A DNA stretch of 64,000 nucleotides from DASRAU01 sp035638075 (GTDB lineage: Bacteria > Acidobacteriota > Polarisedimenticolia > Gp22-AA2), in the NCBI GenBank assembly GCA_035638075.1, contig DASRAU010000041.1, forward strand, positions 186,001 to 250,000. Reading direction: 5' to 3'. A model generated the notes under the pieces. That model had not been told where the DNA came from, did not search any database, and worked only from the letters and a program-made list of their open reading frames with translations. Shown in pieces: positions 1 through 8,367 of the stretch. How positions within the stretch are numbered: the stretch's first letter is position 1; every line of letters begins with the position of its first letter. The position numbers and the translations under genes were made by a program.

Positions 1-143
1 GTCACGAAGATGGGCGCGGCGAGGCCGCTCAGCACCGGCTCGAGGACGATGGAGGTCTGCGCGCGCGCCGGAGCGCCGGCCGCGAACGCCAGCGCCAAAA
101 GGATCGAGACGAGGATCGAACAAAGCGGCCGTGACGAAGGCAT
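1..143 (-). CDS. PQQ-type sugar dehydrogenase, N-terminal fragment
   Basis: Only the first 47 codons lie in the window; the gene continues past base 1. It opens with ATG and encodes a clear Sec signal peptide (basic start, a Leu/Ile/Ala-rich core and an APARAQ cleavage region near residue 29). The mature part then begins SIVLEPVLSGLAAPIFVT. That opening resembles soluble glucose/sorbosone dehydrogenase-like beta-propellers, which oxidise sugars in the periplasm with pyrroloquinoline quinone. Family assignment rests on this short N-terminus, so it is tentative; any secreted six-bladed propeller of the same superfamily would look alike here. No other domain can be seen. Confidence 0.5.
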   Translation of the reverse strand, partial: MPSSRPLCSILVSILLALAFAAGAPARAQTSIVLEPVLSGLAAPIFV

Positions 144-165
144 TCCTGAACCCGAGTGAAGGCCT

Positions 166-354
166 CTATCTTCGACCGCTTCCGGTGGATCCGTCAAGGA
201 ACGGCGGACCTGGAAGCGGTATTCGGGCCAGGTGGAAGCCGCCGAGGAACTGCTTCTCGCCGGGATACATATCCAGCTTCGGGTGCTCGCCGCCGTTGAC
301 CGTCTCGCCTCCCTCCGCGGGAGCGAGGTACCAGATGTAGGCGTAGCGCCCCAT
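166..354 (-). CDS. possible 62-residue protein
   Basis: A short ATG-initiated frame lies just downstream of the beta-propeller gene on the same strand. Its product begins MGRYAYIWYLAPAEGG and is rich in aromatic and Gly/Pro residues, with a fairly natural composition for so GC-rich a genome. There is no signal peptide, no membrane segment and no convincing Shine-Dalgarno sequence, and I recognise no family. It fills the roughly 250-base space between the propeller gene and the dehydrogenase start, and it may be only a fortuitous open frame. Confidence 0.25.
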   Translation of the reverse strand: MGRYAYIWYLAPAEGGETVNGGEHPKLDMYPGEKQFLGGFHLARIPLPGPPFLDGSTGSGRR

Positions 355-391
355 CAGCGTGAAATAACTTCGCCACCGCGGCGCCTCCTGC

Positions 392-1438
392 TCAGTGGGA
401 CGTGGCCGGTCCGGTCGAGGGCGGGACGACGAGGATCTTCCCTGCCGGCCCGCACGCGACATAGGCGGTCCCGTCGTCGACCACCGCGGCGTTGCGCGCG
501 CCCTTCGCGGTCGGCACCGCCGCGAGCGCGTGCAGCATCCCCGACTCGTCGAGAGTGGCCACGGTGAGGACCGCATCGGTCGAGGCGGCCGCGTACACCG
601 CCCGCCGCGCGGGGAGGTAGTCGAGATCGTCCACGCCCGCCCCGGTCGGCAGCTTCGAGAGGATGTGGCCGTCCGACGAGGCGGCCAGCGAGTCCAGGTG
701 ATCCGGGCAGGCCACCACGAGGTAGCGGCCGCCGTCGGCGAGCGCGAGCCCCCGCGGACCGTCCTCGCCGCACTCCGGGTTCCAGGTCGCGGTGATGCTG
801 CGCGAGGCGAGGGAGATCCTCACGGTGCGGTCCTGGTCCTCGTAGTTGGTGTAGAAGTGCCCGCCCGCGTCGTCCACGGCGTAGCCTTCCGGATCTCCCT
901 CGAGCGCGATGCGCCCTGCCGGCTTCGGAGCGGAGGATTGGGAGACGTCGAGAACGAGGATCGCCCGCTCGCGCGGGGCCGTGACCCACACTTCCTTCCG
1001 GCTCGCGACGTAGGCCAGGCCGTCCGGCATCGAGCTCAGCGTCGTGCAGGCCGCCTTCTTCAGCGTCTTCGCGTTCACGGCGCAGACGCTCGCGTCCGCC
1101 CGGTCGCCGATGTAGACGAAGCCGTCGCCGATCGTGGCCGAGCTCGGACCGACGATGCGCTTGCGGCCATTGCGCTCCATCTCCGCCACCGGGAAATCGG
1201 CGATCCGGTGGGTCGCCCCGGTCTTCGAGTCGATGACGACGACCGCCCCGGTGCCGCCCGCCGGCACCCAGACGCGATGCCGCGCCCGATCGGCCGCGAG
1301 GTAGTCGAGGCTGACGCCGTCCAGAGGAGCGGCCGGCAGCGCGATCTCCCGGATCGCCGGAGCGCTCGCCATCGTGACGACAGAGAAGATGCCGGGGGCG
1401 AGCCCGAAACCGACCATCGTCGCCTTGCGCGTCCGCAT
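392..1438 (-). CDS. secreted YncE-like beta-propeller protein
   Basis: The product is 348 residues, begins MRTRKATMVGFGLAPG and has a hydrophobic export signal over about the first 27 residues. The rest is a run of 40-45 residue beta-propeller repeats with the YVTN/YncE flavour (GDGFVYIGDRADASVCAVN, PDGLAYVASRKEVWVT, GTAYVACGPAGKILVV). Such proteins are usually periplasmic or surface binding modules and have no catalytic residues. A G-rich Shine-Dalgarno stretch precedes the ATG. The gene follows cbpM with an 18-base gap on the same strand, so it could be read from the same transcript. The specific ligand cannot be deduced. Confidence 0.75.
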   Translation of the reverse strand: MRTRKATMVGFGLAPGIFSVVTMASAPAIREIALPAAPLDGVSLDYLAADRARHRVWVPAGGTGAVVVIDSKTGATHRIADFPVAEMERNGRKRIVGPSSATIGDGFVYIGDRADASVCAVNAKTLKKAACTTLSSMPDGLAYVASRKEVWVTAPRERAILVLDVSQSSAPKPAGRIALEGDPEGYAVDDAGGHFYTNYEDQDRTVRISLASRSITATWNPECGEDGPRGLALADGGRYLVVACPDHLDSLAASSDGHILSKLPTGAGVDDLDYLPARRAVYAAASTDAVLTVATLDESGMLHALAAVPTAKGARNAAVVDDGTAYVACGPAGKILVVPPSTGPATSH

Positions 1439-1456
1439 GCTTTTCCCCCCTTCGGT

Positions 1457-1774
1457 TCAGGTGTCGAGGCCGAGACGGCGGCGCAGGTGCTCGATCTCGC
1501 GCCGCAGCTCGGCGATGTGCTCCTGCATCTCGAGGATGGCGGAGACCCCGGCGAGGTTGACGCCGAGGTCGCGGCGCAGGCGCACGATGGTCCGCAGGCG
1601 ATCGATCGCGGCGACGGCGAACCGCTCGCCGCCCGCGACGGGCTCCACGAGCCCGAACCGGACGAAGATCCCGATCTGATCCGGGTGGAGGCCGGTGGCC
1701 TGCGCGAGGTCGTCGGCGGTCAGCTCCGCCTGCTCGTCGCTCCAGAAGATCGTGACCTCGGTTTCACGCTCCAT
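1457..1774 (-). CDS. cbpM: chaperone modulator CbpM (MerR-like)
   Basis: A 105-residue protein beginning MERETEVTIFWSDEQ. An N-terminal winged-helix of MerR type (LTADDLAQATGLHPDQIGIF) is followed by a C-terminal helix rich in Leu, Glu and Arg. This is the layout of CbpM, which binds and inhibits the J-domain protein CbpA, and of the related HspR group. I chose the ATG at 1774 because a GGGAG ribosome site sits about 7 bases before it; a longer upstream GTG/ATG reading adds a low-complexity Arg-rich tail. It lies 28 bases downstream of the cbpA stop, which supports a cbpA-cbpM operon and the CbpM assignment over HspR. Confidence 0.85.
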   Translation of the reverse strand: MERETEVTIFWSDEQAELTADDLAQATGLHPDQIGIFVRFGLVEPVAGGERFAVAAIDRLRTIVRLRRDLGVNLAGVSAILEMQEHIAELRREIEHLRRRLGLDT

Positions 1775-1802
1775 CCGCTGCTCCCGCCACGCTCCTTCCC
1801 GA

Positions 1803-2840
1803 TCAGGTCTCCGTGCGGCGCGCATCGAACGACGACGCGTCGGCCAGCTCCTTCATCAGGGCGATCTCCTTCTCCGTCGGGCGCGGCGGCACCACGATGC
1901 GCAGGCGCACGTACTCGTCGCCGCGGCTGCCGTCCGGGCGCGCCATTCCCTTCCCCTTGAGGCGGAGCGTGCGGCCGGCCTGGCTTTCCGCCGGAATGCG
2001 CATCGTCACCTCGCCATCGAGCGTCGGCACCTGCACCTCGCCGCCGAGAACCGCCTCCCACGGCGCCACCGGCAGCTCGACGTCGATGTCGCCGCCGGCG
2101 CGCGGACGGAACTGGGGATGCGGCGCGATGCGCACGCGCAGGTACAGGTCGCCGCGCCCGCCGCCGCCATGGCCCGTCCCGCCCTTTCCGGGCACGCGCA
2201 CGACGGAGCCGTCCTGCACGCCCTTCGGGATGTTCACCGTGAAGGTCTCGATGCGGTTGCGCACGCCGGCGCCGCCGCAGACGGAACACGGCCTGCCGTT
2301 CTTGCGGCCGGTGCCGTGGCATTCGGAGCACGGCTCCTCGATCGGCAGCCGGACGGAGCGGCTGGCGCCGCGATGCGCCTCCTCGAGGCTGACGCTGACC
2401 TCGGATTCGGCGTCGCCGCCGCGCGCGGCGGCCGCCTCGAAGCCGCCGCCGCGGGCGCGCCCGGCCGGCCCCTGCCGGCCGAAGATCGCCTCGAAGAAAT
2501 CGCTGAAGCCGCCGCCCCCTCCGCCGAAGAGATCGTTGAGGTCTTCGACGCGGACGCGGTGCGCGCCGCCCGGCCCGCCGCCGCCCGGAGGCGCGTTGAA
2601 ATCCATCCCCGACTTCCAGTTGGCGCCGAGAGCGTCGTACCGCTTGCGCTTCTCCTTGTCCGAGAGGACATCGTTGGCCTCGCTGATCTCCTTGAAGCGC
2701 TCCTCGGCCTTCTTGTTCCCGGGGTTGAGGTCCGGATGGAACTTGCGCGCGAGCTTGCGGTACGCCGACTTGATCTGGTCCTCGGTGGCGTCGCGCGCGA
2801 CCCCGAGGGTCTGGTAATAGTCGCGGAACTTGACGGGCAT
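1803..2840 (-). CDS. cbpA: DnaJ-class co-chaperone CbpA with a half zinc finger
   Basis: A 345-residue J-domain protein that stimulates DnaK (Hsp70) ATPase. The J domain spans about residues 5-70 with the HPD motif at 35-37. A Gly/Phe-rich linker (about 84-140, GGGGGGFSDFFEAIFG) follows, then a DnaJ C-terminal substrate-binding domain to residue 330. Unusually, a single pair of CxxCxGxG motifs is present (Cys171, 174, 185, 188); canonical DnaJ has four such motifs and canonical CbpA has none. The protein therefore holds at most one zinc site. It is followed by its modulator cbpM, the usual CbpA context. No dnaK or grpE is nearby. Confidence 0.88.
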   Translation of the reverse strand: MPVKFRDYYQTLGVARDATEDQIKSAYRKLARKFHPDLNPGNKKAEERFKEISEANDVLSDKEKRKRYDALGANWKSGMDFNAPPGGGGPGGAHRVRVEDLNDLFGGGGGGFSDFFEAIFGRQGPAGRARGGGFEAAAARGGDAESEVSVSLEEAHRGASRSVRLPIEEPCSECHGTGRKNGRPCSVCGGAGVRNRIETFTVNIPKGVQDGSVVRVPGKGGTGHGGGGRGDLYLRVRIAPHPQFRPRAGGDIDVELPVAPWEAVLGGEVQVPTLDGEVTMRIPAESQAGRTLRLKGKGMARPDGSRGDEYVRLRIVVPPRPTEKEIALMKELADASSFDARRTET

Positions 2841-3015
2841 GCGCCCACTTTACCGCAGCCGCCCCGGTGCGGGCGCCGAGCGGGCATGGGCCGGAATGAC
2901 CCTGCGACCGTAATCGGCGGCGGTCCGGCGCGCCATTCGGGGATCTCGGGAAACAGCAGGAGCAGTTCCCGCGAGTAAGTTCCGGCGAAAGGCGTCTGAC
3001 CGCCGGGACCGCCTG

Positions 3016-4794
3016 CTACCGGCGCGACAACGTGACCGGCCGCGCCCACGGTGTCAGCCAGTAACGCGGCTGGATCGATCGCACCACCTGGTATCCCGGC
3101 ACGGAGGGAAGCCCCATGCCGATCCAGAAGGTGTCGTCGAAGCAGTCGTAGGCCGCCGGGTCGCAACGGCAGCATCCCTCGACAGCGGGAGGCCGTTCAC
3201 CGCGACGCCACGCGTCGTAGTTGAACCAGGCGTTGACTTCATAGCCGGCCTGCAGCCGCCGGGGAGAGCCGCCCTCGGCGATGTAGCCGCGGACGAGTGT
3301 CCAGCGGGCGTCGTTCCAGGCAAAGTGATCGTGCAGCCCGGCGACGGTGAAGACCGTGAGGACCGTCCAGGGAATGAGGAACCGTGGCCACGGCAGGCGC
3401 GCCCGCTCCGCGCCGCCGTCCCCCTCGGCGCCGCGGTCCCCGGCGTCGAACGCCAGGAACGCACCGATCGCGAGCACGCCGCCGAGGACGAGGGGCAGGT
3501 GGTACCGATCGAAGAGCTCCATTCCCCGGCCCTGGATGGTCACCGCGAGCGAGAGCACCGTCCCCGCCGCACCCAGGAAGAAGATCTCCACCTCCCGGCG
3601 ACCGCGGCGCAGGAACGCTCCCAGCCGCGGCACGACCAGCGCCCACAGGCCGCCGGCCACGACGGCGACCCCGTGCACGCCCCGGAAGGCCAGCAGCGGC
3701 CAATGCGGCCAGGTCGCGACATCCCCCCGCGACGCCTCGGTGAAGGTGACCGGCCCGATCCCGGCGTTGAACAGGACGTTGGGCAGGTAAGGAAAGGAAC
3801 GGCGCAGCCAGGCCTGCATCGATTGCTCGGGCCCCTCCTGCGCCGCGAGAAAGAGCGCCCCCGAGCAGGACGCGATGAGCAGGGCCGCGCAGAAGGAAGC
3901 CTGCACCCAGCGCGCACCGCGCGGCCGCACCAGCAGGAGGAGCGGCGCCATGAAGAAGCTGAGATAGGCGGCGGCCACGAGAGGCTGGATCTCCCACGCC
4001 CGCCAGGGAAACGAGTGGACGGCCGTCAGACGCGCCGCGAACGCCGGTGTGAGGTTGCCGGTCGCGCGCGCCCAGGGGAGAAAGGCACCCGCCACCAGCG
4101 CGCAACCCGCCGCCGCGACGGCGAAGGGCAGCACGGACCGTCGCAGCCGGCGCCAGTCTCCCGCGAGCGCGAGCGCCAGGGTCGTCGCGGCGAGGAGCGC
4201 CGCGAACCAGACGAGGACGTTCTGCCGCGTCCAGAAGGCGGCGCCGGCGATGGCGCCGCTCAGGAGCGCCGAGCCCGTGCCGAGGGCCGGGCCGTCCGGC
4301 GTCGATCGGCCGCGCCCGTGGAACCAGGCGACCGCGGCCAGGAGCATCGTGACCAGCGAAGGGATCTCGGTCATGTAAGTGGCGCTGAGATAGAAATAGA
4401 GCGGGTTCAGCGCCAGCACCAGCATCGCGGCCAGGCGGACCGCCGCCTGTGAGCCGGCGAAGCGCAGCAGCCGATCGACACACCACAACCCGACGCACGC
4501 CAGGGCGAGTGTCGTGAGCCGCAGCAGCGCGTGGGAGAAGCCGAAGAGCCGCAGCCAGGGCGCGGCGAGGATCGCCTGTCCGACGCCGGGCGCGGCCGCG
4601 TTCTCGTCCAGGACGAGCGTTCCGGTCTCGGCCAGCCGGCCGGCGATGCGCGCGTACACCCAGTCGTCGTTGAGCGGGTAGTCACCCCACGGTCCGCAGA
4701 GGACCGCGCACCCGAGAAAGACCGCGACGGCGAGGCACCACGGCGGGAACCGCTCGAACCAGCGCACGGGACGCGTCACCCCCCGGCGCATCAT
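3016..4794 (-). CDS. membrane glycosyltransferase, GT39/ArnT-like
   Basis: About 592 residues, beginning MMRRGVTRPVRWFERF, with ten or more hydrophobic segments. After the first membrane span comes GDYPLNDDWVYARIAGRLAETG. The acidic DD pair in this first periplasmic loop is the catalytic feature of PMT/ArnT-type GT-C glycosyltransferases, which take sugar from a polyprenyl-phosphate donor. The C-terminal soluble tail is Cys-containing (VEGCCRCDPAAYDCFDDTFW), perhaps disulfide-bonded outside the membrane. I chose the tandem ATGs at 4794/4791 because upstream codons would overlap the fumC promoter region. The acceptor (lipid, protein or polysaccharide) is unknown. The gene diverges from fumC. 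Confidence 0.75.
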   Translation of the reverse strand: MMRRGVTRPVRWFERFPPWCLAVAVFLGCAVLCGPWGDYPLNDDWVYARIAGRLAETGTLVLDENAAAPGVGQAILAAPWLRLFGFSHALLRLTTLALACVGLWCVDRLLRFAGSQAAVRLAAMLVLALNPLYFYLSATYMTEIPSLVTMLLAAVAWFHGRGRSTPDGPALGTGSALLSGAIAGAAFWTRQNVLVWFAALLAATTLALALAGDWRRLRRSVLPFAVAAAGCALVAGAFLPWARATGNLTPAFAARLTAVHSFPWRAWEIQPLVAAAYLSFFMAPLLLLVRPRGARWVQASFCAALLIASCSGALFLAAQEGPEQSMQAWLRRSFPYLPNVLFNAGIGPVTFTEASRGDVATWPHWPLLAFRGVHGVAVVAGGLWALVVPRLGAFLRRGRREVEIFFLGAAGTVLSLAVTIQGRGMELFDRYHLPLVLGGVLAIGAFLAFDAGDRGAEGDGGAERARLPWPRFLIPWTVLTVFTVAGLHDHFAWNDARWTLVRGYIAEGGSPRRLQAGYEVNAWFNYDAWRRGERPPAVEGCCRCDPAAYDCFDDTFWIGMGLPSVPGYQVVRSIQPRYWLTPWARPVTLSRR

Positions 4795-4852
4795 AGCCGT
4801 CGCCGGAGATCCCCGCGCCGCGCTAGGATGGACGCCTTCCATCGAGGCGACG

Positions 4853-6235
4853 ATGAGCGAAAGGGTGGAGCGGGACAGTCTCGGCGAGGTGCGGGTTCCG
4901 GCGGGCGCGCTCTACGGGGCGCAGACCCAGCGGGCGGTGGAGAACTTCCCGATCAGCGGCCTGCGGATGCCGCGGCCGTTCCTGCGCGCGCTCGGTCTCA
5001 TCAAGTGCGTGGCCGCGGGCGTGAACCGCGACCTCGGCCTGCTCGATGCGGAGCGCGCCGCGGCCATCGAGGCGGCGGCGCGCGCCGTGGACCAGGGAAC
5101 GCACGACGCGCACTTCCCCATCGACGTGTTCCAGTCCGGCTCGGGGACGAGCACCAACATGAACGCCAACGAGGTCATCGCCCATCTCGCGGCGCTCCAG
5201 CTCGGCAAGCCCGTGCACCCGAACGATCACGTCAACATCGGCCAGAGCAGCAACGACGTCATCCCCTCGGCGATCCAGGTGAGCGCCGCGCTCGAGATCC
5301 GAGAGCGTCTCGACCCGGCCCTGGCGCACCTGGAGGAGACCCTCCGCCGGCGCGCCGGAGAGCTGCGCGACGTGGTGAAGACCGGCCGCACCCACCTGAT
5401 GGACGCGTTGCCGGTCCGCCTGGGCCAGGAGATCGGCGCCTGGGCGGAGCAGGTGAGCGGGGCGCGCGCGCGCATCGCTGAATCCCTTCCCCGTCTCGAG
5501 CGGCTGCCGCTCGGAGGGACCGCGGTCGGCACCGGGCTCAACGCGCACCCCGAGTTCGCGGCGCGGGTCGCCGCGCGGCTGGCGGAGGCGACCGGCGTCC
5601 CTTTCACGAGCGCCCCCGGCTTCCGGAACCTCGGCTCGCAGGACGTCGCGGTGGACATGAGCGCGCAGCTCCGCGGTACCGCCGTCGTGCTGATGAAGAT
5701 CGCCAACGACCTGCGCCTGATGAACAGCGGACCGCTCGCCGGCCTGGCCGAGATCCGGCTTCCCGCCATCCAGCCGGGCAGCAGCATCATGCCGGGCAAG
5801 GTGAACCCGGTCATCCCCGAATCGGTCGCGATGGTGTGCGCCCAGGTCTTCGGCCACGACACGGCCATCGCGCTGGCGGGACAGTCGGGAGCCTTCCAGC
5901 TCAACACCATGCTCCCGCTCATCGCGTTCGATCTCCTGGAGAGCATCGCGCTGCTGGCGGCGGCCTCCCGCAACCTGGCCGACCGGGCCATCGCCGGCTT
6001 CACCGTCAACACCGAGGTCCTCGATCGCGCGCTGCGCCGCAATCCCATCCTGGTCACGGCGCTCAACGATCGGATCGGCTACGACAAGGCGGCGGAGATC
6101 GCCAAGCGCGCCTACGCCGAGAACCGGTCGATCGTGGAGGTGGCGAAGGAGATGACCGATCTCGACGAGGCCGAGCTGAAGCAGCTCCTCGATCCCGCCC
6201 GGCTCACCGACCCGGCCACCCCCGCCGAGGACTGA
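4853..6235 (+). CDS. fumC: class II fumarate hydratase
   Basis: A 460-residue aspartase/fumarase superfamily enzyme that interconverts fumarate and malate in the TCA cycle, as a cytoplasmic tetramer. The superfamily signature GSSIMPGKVNP lies at about residues 309-319. Other conserved blocks are GSGTSTNMNANEVIA near residue 100, the ANDHVNIGQSSND-type block (here HPNDHVNIGQSSNDVIP), and GRTHLMDALPV with the catalytic His. Length and motifs fit FumC rather than aspartase. The ATG follows a GAGGCGA ribosome site, and a TAGGAT element at 4824-4829 could be its -10 box. It stands alone between a divergent glycosyltransferase and the convergent pheA. Confidence 0.95.
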   Translation: MSERVERDSLGEVRVPAGALYGAQTQRAVENFPISGLRMPRPFLRALGLIKCVAAGVNRDLGLLDAERAAAIEAAARAVDQGTHDAHFPIDVFQSGSGTSTNMNANEVIAHLAALQLGKPVHPNDHVNIGQSSNDVIPSAIQVSAALEIRERLDPALAHLEETLRRRAGELRDVVKTGRTHLMDALPVRLGQEIGAWAEQVSGARARIAESLPRLERLPLGGTAVGTGLNAHPEFAARVAARLAEATGVPFTSAPGFRNLGSQDVAVDMSAQLRGTAVVLMKIANDLRLMNSGPLAGLAEIRLPAIQPGSSIMPGKVNPVIPESVAMVCAQVFGHDTAIALAGQSGAFQLNTMLPLIAFDLLESIALLAAASRNLADRAIAGFTVNTEVLDRALRRNPILVTALNDRIGYDKAAEIAKRAYAENRSIVEVAKEMTDLDEAELKQLLDPARLTDPATPAED

Positions 6236-6274
6236 ACGACCCGCGCCCGCCCGGCGCGCGCCGTCACGAATGGA

Positions 6275-7183
6275 TCAGAGATGGCGACGCTGCTCGACGC
6301 GGCGCGGGTAGCTGCCGAGCACCTTCATGTGGTTCGTGTGCGCGCACATCTCCTGGAGCGCCGCCGCGACCCGCGCGTCGGTCGCGTGCCCCTCGAAGTC
6401 GAGATAGAAGCGGTACTCCCACGGGGCCTCCGGCTGCGGGCGGCTCTCGAGCTTGGTCAGGTTGAGCCCCTGCGCGTCGAGGCACTGCAGGCAGCGCAGC
6501 AGCGCGCCGCGCTGGTGGTTCACCGAGAAGACGAGCGACGTCTTCGCCGGCCGGCCCGGGTCGAAGGGCTCCGGTTCGCGGCCGATGAGCAGGAAGCGGG
6601 TGAGGTTCACCGGCTGGTCGGAAATCCCCCGCTGCAGCACGGCGAGGCCGTATTCGCGGGCCGCCTCCTCGGACGCGATCGCCGCGATCCCGGCGTCCCG
6701 CTCCTCCGCCACCGCGCGGGCCGCGCCGGCCGTGTCGTGGAAGCTCTCCTCGACGGCGGCGAGCCCGTCGAGGAACCGGGCGCACTGCTGCAGGGCGACC
6801 GGATGACTGCGCACGACGCGCAGGCGGGCGACCTCGGCGCCGGGCAGCCCGAGCAGGCAGTGCTCCACCTCCCACACTTCCTCACCCACGATGGTCACGG
6901 ACCGGTGGCCCAGCAGGTCATAGACCTCGTCGATGCTTCCGGCGATGGTGTTCTCGATCGGCAGCAAGGCGTAGTCGATCGACCCGGCTTCCAGGGCGTC
7001 GAGCACCGCCGCGAAACGGCGGAAGCCGATGCGCTCCAGGAGCGCCGCGCCCCGGGTCGCGAACATCCGGCGGATCGCCAGGTCGCTGTAACACGCCGGC
7101 ACCCCCTGGAAGCCGACGCGCGCAGAGCATGGCTTGGCAATCGCCTCACGCTCTCGTGGGCTGGGATCGTCGGGCGCGTTCAT
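6275..7183 (-). CDS. pheA: prephenate dehydratase
   Basis: A 302-residue monofunctional enzyme converting prephenate to phenylpyruvate in phenylalanine synthesis. The substrate-binding PDT domain begins VGFQGVPACYSDLAIRRMF and contains the conserved LPIENTIAGSIDEVYDLL block and the catalytic TRF triplet (VNLTRFLLIGRE). A C-terminal ACT regulatory domain (about 205-285) carries the ESRP motif (LTKLESRPQPEAPWEYRFY), typical of allosteric Phe binding. No chorismate mutase domain is present, so this is a stand-alone dehydratase. The ATG at 7183 precedes a short polar leader; a much longer upstream extension is Arg/Pro-rich and looks non-coding. Confidence 0.93.
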   Translation of the reverse strand: MNAPDDPSPREREAIAKPCSARVGFQGVPACYSDLAIRRMFATRGAALLERIGFRRFAAVLDALEAGSIDYALLPIENTIAGSIDEVYDLLGHRSVTIVGEEVWEVEHCLLGLPGAEVARLRVVRSHPVALQQCARFLDGLAAVEESFHDTAGAARAVAEERDAGIAAIASEEAAREYGLAVLQRGISDQPVNLTRFLLIGREPEPFDPGRPAKTSLVFSVNHQRGALLRCLQCLDAQGLNLTKLESRPQPEAPWEYRFYLDFEGHATDARVAAALQEMCAHTNHMKVLGSYPRRVEQRRHL

Positions 7184-7287
7184 GGAATGAAACCTCGATC
7201 TGGAGGGTGGCTGCGCGAATTGTACCCCGCCGGCCGGGGGCGGCCTCCCGGGTCCACCTCGTTGGTGGGGGTGGTCCGCTTCGTGGA

Positions 7288-8325
7288 CTACGCGGCGGGT
7301 CGAAGGCCCGCCGGTTCGATGTCGCGATCGGTGGGCGGGCGCAGCGCGAGGCCTGCTCCGCCCAGCGCGAGCAGCGCGCCGAGGACGCCCACGAGCCAGG
7401 GCATGAGCCGGTTCCACAGGCCGCGATCGATGCGGGCCCGCGCCGGCTCCCCGGGTACGAAAAGGATCGGGACCTCATCGCCGATGCGGTAGAGCGGGGT
7501 GCTGGCGGAGAAGGAGTCCTTGAACCGGTGCGGCCCCCCGCGGTCCTCGAACTCGACGACCGCCGCGTACGTGGTGCCGTCGCTCGAGTCGTTCGACGCG
7601 AATTCGACCACGCGCCCCGTGGCCGGGACGGCGCGGGCCAGGAAGTCGGTCGTGGTGCGCTCGAGATGGAACGCAAGGACGACGAGGCCGATTCCCGCCG
7701 CCAGGAGCACCGGCCAGGCGGCGCGATTCACCCACTGCTGTCGTCTCCTCGTGGCCGCCAGCGCGGCCGGATCCGCCCAGACGATGCGGTCGCGTTCGGC
7801 GGCGTCGAACGTGCGACAGCGCAGCGCCTTGTCCTTGAACTCCTTCCAGGAAGCGGCGAAGCCCCGGTGCCGCACGCCGAGACGGACGAGCTTGAAGCCG
7901 ATGACCGCGGAGACGGCGATCGACATCGCGACACTCAGCGGATCGGTCCGGAAGGTCAGGAAGAACACGGCGCACGACACCGCTCCGAAGAGCGCCAGGA
8001 TCACGCCGAGGACCGTGACGCCGCGGGACTCGATCGTCGCCGCGTCCGCATCCTGGAGGTCGAGGACGACTCCGACCTCGCCGCCGACCCGGCCGAGCGG
8101 CGCATTGGACGCGACGTTCGACTCCGCGAGACGTTTCCTGCCGCCGAGATCGGCGAACTCGACGACGGCCCGGTACATCCGCTGGGATCTCTCCCGGCGC
8201 TCGGAGTGGCCGACGATGCGGCCGGTGGTGCGGACGTCCCCCCGGCGCACCTTCCCTTCCAGGACGACGAGGGACACGCCGACGGCGACGAAGATCAGCC
8301 CCACCCACAGGAAGACGATTGACAC
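7288..8325 (-). CDS. DUF3592-type membrane protein
   Basis: About 345 residues with four hydrophobic segments and two copies of a small beta-rich extracytoplasmic module. Each copy follows a membrane span and contains a GRIV/GRVVEF strand and a Y.A.VEF strand (TTGRIVGHSERRERSQRMYRA and TGRVVEFASNDSSDGTTYAA). This two-copy arrangement matches DUF3592 proteins, whose function is unknown. I prefer the GTG at 8325 over the TTG at 8334. A TTGCGC/TAGATT promoter (-10 at 8333-8338) would start transcription almost at the GTG, giving a leaderless message. It is transcribed alone, upstream of pheA. Confidence 0.7.
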   Translation of the reverse strand: MSIVFLWVGLIFVAVGVSLVVLEGKVRRGDVRTTGRIVGHSERRERSQRMYRAVVEFADLGGRKRLAESNVASNAPLGRVGGEVGVVLDLQDADAATIESRGVTVLGVILALFGAVSCAVFFLTFRTDPLSVAMSIAVSAVIGFKLVRLGVRHRGFAASWKEFKDKALRCRTFDAAERDRIVWADPAALAATRRRQQWVNRAAWPVLLAAGIGLVVLAFHLERTTTDFLARAVPATGRVVEFASNDSSDGTTYAAVVEFEDRGGPHRFKDSFSASTPLYRIGDEVPILFVPGEPARARIDRGLWNRLMPWLVGVLGALLALGGAGLALRPPTDRDIEPAGLRPAA

Positions 8326-8332
8326 ACGGACC

Positions 8333-8360
8333 AATCTATCCAGTCCGCCCGGGGGCGCAA
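8333..8360 (-). promoter_or_regulatory. putative promoter of the DUF3592 gene
   Basis: On the minus strand, TTGCGC (8355-8360) and TAGATT (8333-8338) are separated by 16 bases. The -10 box ends 7 bases before the GTG at 8325, so transcription would begin at or next to the start codon. No Shine-Dalgarno sequence is present. This is pattern matching only. Confidence 0.35.
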
Positions 8361-8367
8361 GCCGCCG

